From the NCBI GenBank assembly GCA_017419325.1, contig JAFOLN010000311.1:1-7822 (forward strand): a stretch of 7,822 nt of DNA, read 5' to 3'. The translations under genes and the position numbers were made by a program. This stretch comes from Clostridia bacterium (GTDB lineage Bacteria; Bacillota; Clostridia; Oscillospirales; RGIG577). The notes below the pieces were generated by a model. That model was not told the DNA's origin. It did not search any database and worked only from the letters and a program-made list of their open reading frames with translations. Of this stretch, positions 5,530 to 7,822 are shown piece after piece (within the stretch, counting starts at the first letter, position 1; each line of letters starts with the position of its first letter).

Positions 5530-5558
5530 CGTGAGGAGCAAATAAATTGCTCCTCACG
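5530..5558 (-). other. Intra-operon hairpin without U run (likely mRNA stability element)
   Basis: A perfect 12-bp stem, CGTGAGGAGCAA (5530-5541) with TTGCTCCTCACG (5547-5558), has a 5-nt loop. It lies 15 bases beyond the binding-protein stop codon. On the minus strand it is followed by CGCCAATATCGG, not a U run, so it is unlikely to be an efficient terminator. Such hairpins between binding-protein and permease genes commonly protect the upstream mRNA from 3' exonucleases and give more binding protein than permease. The rest of 5450-5529 is AT-rich with no gene. Confidence 0.7.
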
Positions 5559-5573
5559 ACCGTTTCGCCGTTA

Positions 5574-6422
5574 TTATTTCATAACAATGATAGCCTGCGT
5601 GGACTCATAGTAGTCGGTGGAGAAGTCTACGTTCTGTCTTCTCTCTTCCGTATTCGTCATGCCTGCTGCGATGAAGTCGATCTTGCCGGTGGAAAGAGCT
5701 GCGATGAGCGAGTCGAAGTTCATGTCTTCTATTCTTAAGGTCTTGCCCATCTTGTATGCTATCCACTTGGCTAACTCAACGTCGAAGCCTGCGATCTCAT
5801 TGGAGTCGTCTCTGAACTCGAAGGGCTCAAATTCAGCGTTCGTACCCATGATTATCTCGCCGTCAGCCTCATATTCGGGAATCTCGGGGAGAACCGCATC
5901 CTCGTCGCCGCTGATATAGTAAGCGAAAATGCTGTCGTACGTGCCGTTTTCCTGAAGCTCTGCGATGGTCTCGTTTACAACGTTGAGAAGCTCAGCGTTG
6001 TCCTTCTTTACAGCGATGGCGTAAGTCTCGATCTCGTCCGTCGGCTGGAAGTCGAGTATCATCATATCGTCGTTTCTCTCAACGATCTTCTTTGCCGGCA
6101 TTTCATCGATTATAACGCAGTCAACTCTGCCGTTCTTAAGCTCCATTGCGGCTTCGGTAGCCTTCTTGAAGCGTACTACCTCTGCATCTGCTATGTCGGA
6201 TGCGATAAGGTCGCCGGTGGTGCCTTCCTGAACGGCAATCTTTTTGCCTACGAGATCCTCAGGGGACGAGAGCGCGGGCGCTGCCGTTTCCTCTGCGGTC
6301 TGCTCTTCGGTCTGTGCATCGCTCTGTGCGTCTGCGTCATCCTTGCTGCCGCCGGACGAGCAGCCTACGAAGAGTATGCCCATCATAAGTACGGCTAAAA
6401 TAAGTGCTATTGCTTTTTTCAT
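5574..6422 (-). CDS. Amino acid ABC transporter substrate-binding lipoprotein, circularly permuted (SBP_bac_3 type)
   Basis: Extracellular receptor of the importer, 282 residues. The signal peptide ends at lipobox Cys21 (FVGC), followed by an acidic Asp/Glu/Gln/Ala/Thr-rich spacer (22-50). The family 3 binding domain is present once but in swapped order. LSSPEDLVGKKIAVQEGTTG (51-70), KNGRVDCVIIDEMPA (96-110) and ETYAIAVKKDNAELLNVV (132-149), normally lobe 2 and the C-terminus, come first. A linker follows (171-188). Then come IIMGTNAEFEPFEFRDD (190-206), GFDVELAKWIAYKMGKTL (212-229), FDSLIAALSTGKIDFIAAGMT (236-256) and ERRQNVDFSTDYYESTQAIIV (260-280), normally the N-terminal part. Ligand residues are kept: Phe198/Phe201/Phe203, Thr256, Arg261 (carboxylate), Thr68-69 and Asp106 (amine). 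The start is supported by a promoter and AAGGGTAGGG upstream. It heads an intact operon, so it is probably functional. Substrate: an unspecified polar amino acid. Confidence 0.93.
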   Translation of the reverse strand: MKKAIALILAVLMMGILFVGCSSGGSKDDADAQSDAQTEEQTAEETAAPALSSPEDLVGKKIAVQEGTTGDLIASDIADAEVVRFKKATEAAMELKNGRVDCVIIDEMPAKKIVERNDDMMILDFQPTDEIETYAIAVKKDNAELLNVVNETIAELQENGTYDSIFAYYISGDEDAVLPEIPEYEADGEIIMGTNAEFEPFEFRDDSNEIAGFDVELAKWIAYKMGKTLRIEDMNFDSLIAALSTGKIDFIAAGMTNTEERRQNVDFSTDYYESTQAIIVMK

Positions 6423-6459
6423 TTTTCCCTACCCTTTCTAAATGGTTTTTGTCCTTGTA

Positions 6460-6488
6460 ATTATACATTTGAAATGCGTAAAATTCAA
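6460..6488 (-). promoter_or_regulatory. Sigma-A promoter of the amino acid ABC operon
   Basis: Read on the minus strand, TTGAAT (6488-6483) and a perfect TATAAT (6465-6460) are separated by 17 bp. The predicted start is near 6453, giving a leader of about 30 nt with the ribosome site AAGGGTAGGG before the ATG at 6422. No riboswitch or operator palindrome was recognised in this short leader. Confidence 0.85.
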
Positions 6489-6553
6489 TAGCTTGCGTAT
6501 ATTTTATCGTTTTTGCAATAAAAATAAATGCATTATCGGGTTTACTGCACTTC

Positions 6554-7822
6554 TTATACAAAAAAACGGGGGCACGGCCGACTTTTTATGCGTAAGCCGT
6601 CCGTGTCCCCTGTCGTTTTTTTATGCTTTGTATGCGTCTTATATCCGTGCGTTCTCATGCGCCTTCTTACGGTCAGCGTGACCGCCGCTCCCAAAAGGAG
6701 CGCCGCGCCAAGCACGTAGAAGGGCGTCGCGCCGAAGCCGCCCGTGGAGGGAAGCTCAACTCCGGATGAGTTTGAAATCTTCAGCGTGTAGACCTGCGTT
6801 TCTTCGTCGAACGATCTGCCCGTTCCGTTGGAGGAAATGTTCGTGCCTTCATCGTAGGTCACGTCGTTCGGCATGACCGTTACGACTACGGCCTCGTCCT
6901 TTAAGATGTAGCCGTCGGGGGCCTTCGTCTCCACGAGATGATATGTGCCTGTGGGAAGCTCAAACACCGTATTGCCGTGGGAGTCCTCTATAAGGCCGTC
7001 GGCGGCGGACTTAAGGCCCGTGTAAAGGGCGGGCGCCTGGCGGGTAGCCTTGTCGCCGCTTACTGTTACCCTGTAAAGGTCAAATTCGGCGCCCTCAAGC
7101 GCGCTGCCCATGACGTTGGTGATATCCACCTTTTTAAAGCTTACCTTCTTGTCCTGTATGTTATTTACGGTCATAACATACTTAACGGCGCCGTCCTCTG
7201 CCGTCCCAGTCTCAATCGTTACGCCTTCAACGGCATTGTCAAGGGTCACGTCTCCCGTGGGAGATACGGTGAACCGGATGTATTCCCCAAGCGGCTTGTA
7301 GCCCTCCAGCGGGACTTTCTCTCTTAATTCATACGCTCCCGCGGGCAGAGTGCCGTCTATCATGGGTATAAGGCCGTTTTCATCCGTCGTAAGGCTCTCA
7401 TAGCCCGGCATGGGGTTTAAGTCGATGGCGGTCACGTCGCCCACCGTCACCTGACGGTGGAGGGCGAACACCACGCCCGAAAGAGGCTCAAGCGTCGTCG
7501 CGTCTCTTTTTACCGCTTCAAGGGTGTAGGGGCGGTTCTTTACTGTGAGAGACGCAAGCTCGGTTCCGTTTGCCTGAGTTACCGTGTAGTACTCTTCGTC
7601 GGGGCCGCTTACCGTAAGGCTTCCATTCATAACTATCTTTATGTCCTTTTCGGGGCCGTGATAACCTGCGGGAGCCACGGTCTCGGTCAGCGTATACTCT
7701 TTTCCGCCGCTTAAAAACGCGGTGGTGATTACGCCTTCCTCATCGGAGGTGAAGGTGCCTAATGTGTTGTCGTTTTCGTCCTTTAAGGTAAAGACCGCGC
7801 CGGCAAGCGGACCTCCGTTCCA
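6554..7822 (-). CDS. LPxTG-anchored surface protein with SpaA/Cna-B repeats, C-terminal part (cut by window edge)
   Basis: The frame is open from the right edge (7822) to TAA at 6556-6554, giving 422 residues without the N-terminus. A GTG at 7678 is internal, not a start, because the repeat fold continues upstream of it. Three Cna-B/SpaA beta-sandwich repeats follow one another, numbered from the window edge. The first is partial (LAGAVFTL near 6, TETVAPAGY with Glu47, Asn97). The second runs about 99-221 (Lys105, Glu168 in YELREK, Asn220/221). The third runs about 226-351 (Lys231 in FKKVD, Glu298 in VETKAPDGY, Asn351). These Lys/Glu/Asn sets fit the self-forming isopeptide bonds of the family. 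The sorting signal is LPSTG (357-361), then a membrane segment (366-385) and RRRMR (386-390); sortase would link the protein to peptidoglycan. Likely an adhesin or pilin-like stalk. An odd 32-residue tail follows the Arg cluster. Confidence 0.93.
   Translation of the reverse strand, partial: WNGGPLAGAVFTLKDENDNTLGTFTSDEEGVITTAFLSGGKEYTLTETVAPAGYHGPEKDIKIVMNGSLTVSGPDEEYYTVTQANGTELASLTVKNRPYTLEAVKRDATTLEPLSGVVFALHRQVTVGDVTAIDLNPMPGYESLTTDENGLIPMIDGTLPAGAYELREKVPLEGYKPLGEYIRFTVSPTGDVTLDNAVEGVTIETGTAEDGAVKYVMTVNNIQDKKVSFKKVDITNVMGSALEGAEFDLYRVTVSGDKATRQAPALYTGLKSAADGLIEDSHGNTVFELPTGTYHLVETKAPDGYILKDEAVVVTVMPNDVTYDEGTNISSNGTGRSFDEETQVYTLKISNSSGVELPSTGGFGATPFYVLGAALLLGAAVTLTVRRRMRTHGYKTHTKHKKTTGDTDGLRIKSRPCPRFFV
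6560..6622 (-). terminator. Terminator of the LPxTG gene, embedded in its last codons
   Basis: On the minus strand AAAAAAACG (6622-6614) pairs with CGTTTTTTT (6568-6560). A bulge, GGGG with CCCC (6610-6607 / 6572-6569) and CACGG with CCGTG (6605-6601 / 6577-6573) extend the stem, which ends in a run of seven T. The stop codon of the reading frame (6556-6554) lies beyond this run, so the stem is inside the coding frame. Confidence 0.85.

Noticed and set aside
5574..6422. Binding protein read as a fusion of two receptors or as a decayed gene
   Set aside because: Each half of the domain occurs once only, total length is normal for one receptor, the frame is intact and all ligand motifs are preserved.
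7676..7678. GTG as the start of the LPxTG protein
   Set aside because: The 48 codons upstream continue a typical Cna-B repeat (GAVFTL to EYTLTET), so the gene begins outside the window.

Overview
The window looks like a chromosomal segment of a Gram-positive, low-to-mid GC Firmicute, most likely a gut-type Clostridia lineage. The reasons are strong AGGAGG-type ribosome sites, sigma-A promoters with 17-bp spacers, two Lys-rich lipoprotein signal peptides with a lipobox Cys at residue 21, an LPxTG cell-wall anchored protein with SpaA/Cna-B repeats, and a one-piece tmRNA whose tag ends in LALAA. No phage or transposase genes are visible, and no exact genus can be read from the sequence.

Layout: (1) 1-455, minus strand: 5' part of mntP (manganese exporter), running off the left edge. 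(2) 552-1468, plus strand: a near-consensus promoter, smpB, then ssrA (tmRNA) starting 4 nt after the smpB stop codon and closed by a strong intrinsic terminator. The ssrA promoter appears to lie inside the last codons of smpB. (3) 1471-1652: a compact cluster of a short repeat (ATGAAGAC / GTCTTCAT) whose copies are separated by different mini-hairpins. (4) 1735-2401, plus strand: a consensus promoter, a roughly 200-nt structured RNA leader, an intrinsic terminator only 18 nt before the start codon, then a DUF4186 gene and its own terminator. This has the architecture of an attenuator or riboswitch of unknown class. (5) 2430-3942, minus strand: an uncharacterised lipoprotein and an EamA/DMT permease. 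(6) 4021-6488, minus strand: a polar amino acid ABC importer operon in the order binding protein, permease, ATPase, with its own promoter and an intra-operon hairpin. (7) 6554-7822, minus strand: the C-terminal part of a Cna-B/LPxTG surface protein, running off the right edge.

The most striking observation is that the ABC importer's substrate-binding lipoprotein is circularly permuted. The segment that is normally lobe 2 and the C-terminus comes first, directly after the lipoprotein signal and an acidic spacer. The segment that is normally the N-terminal half of lobe 1 comes last. All recognisable ligand-binding motifs are kept, and the new ends fall at one of the two hinge strands. The second candidate for new biology is the structured leader plus terminator in front of the DUF4186 gene.

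Functionally, smpB and ssrA form the trans-translation ribosome rescue pair. The ABC operon imports a polar amino acid using the permuted receptor. mntP and the DMT permease handle efflux or exchange of small solutes, and the LPxTG protein is a cell-surface stalk or adhesin. All functional calls come from reading sequence motifs by eye; no database search was run.
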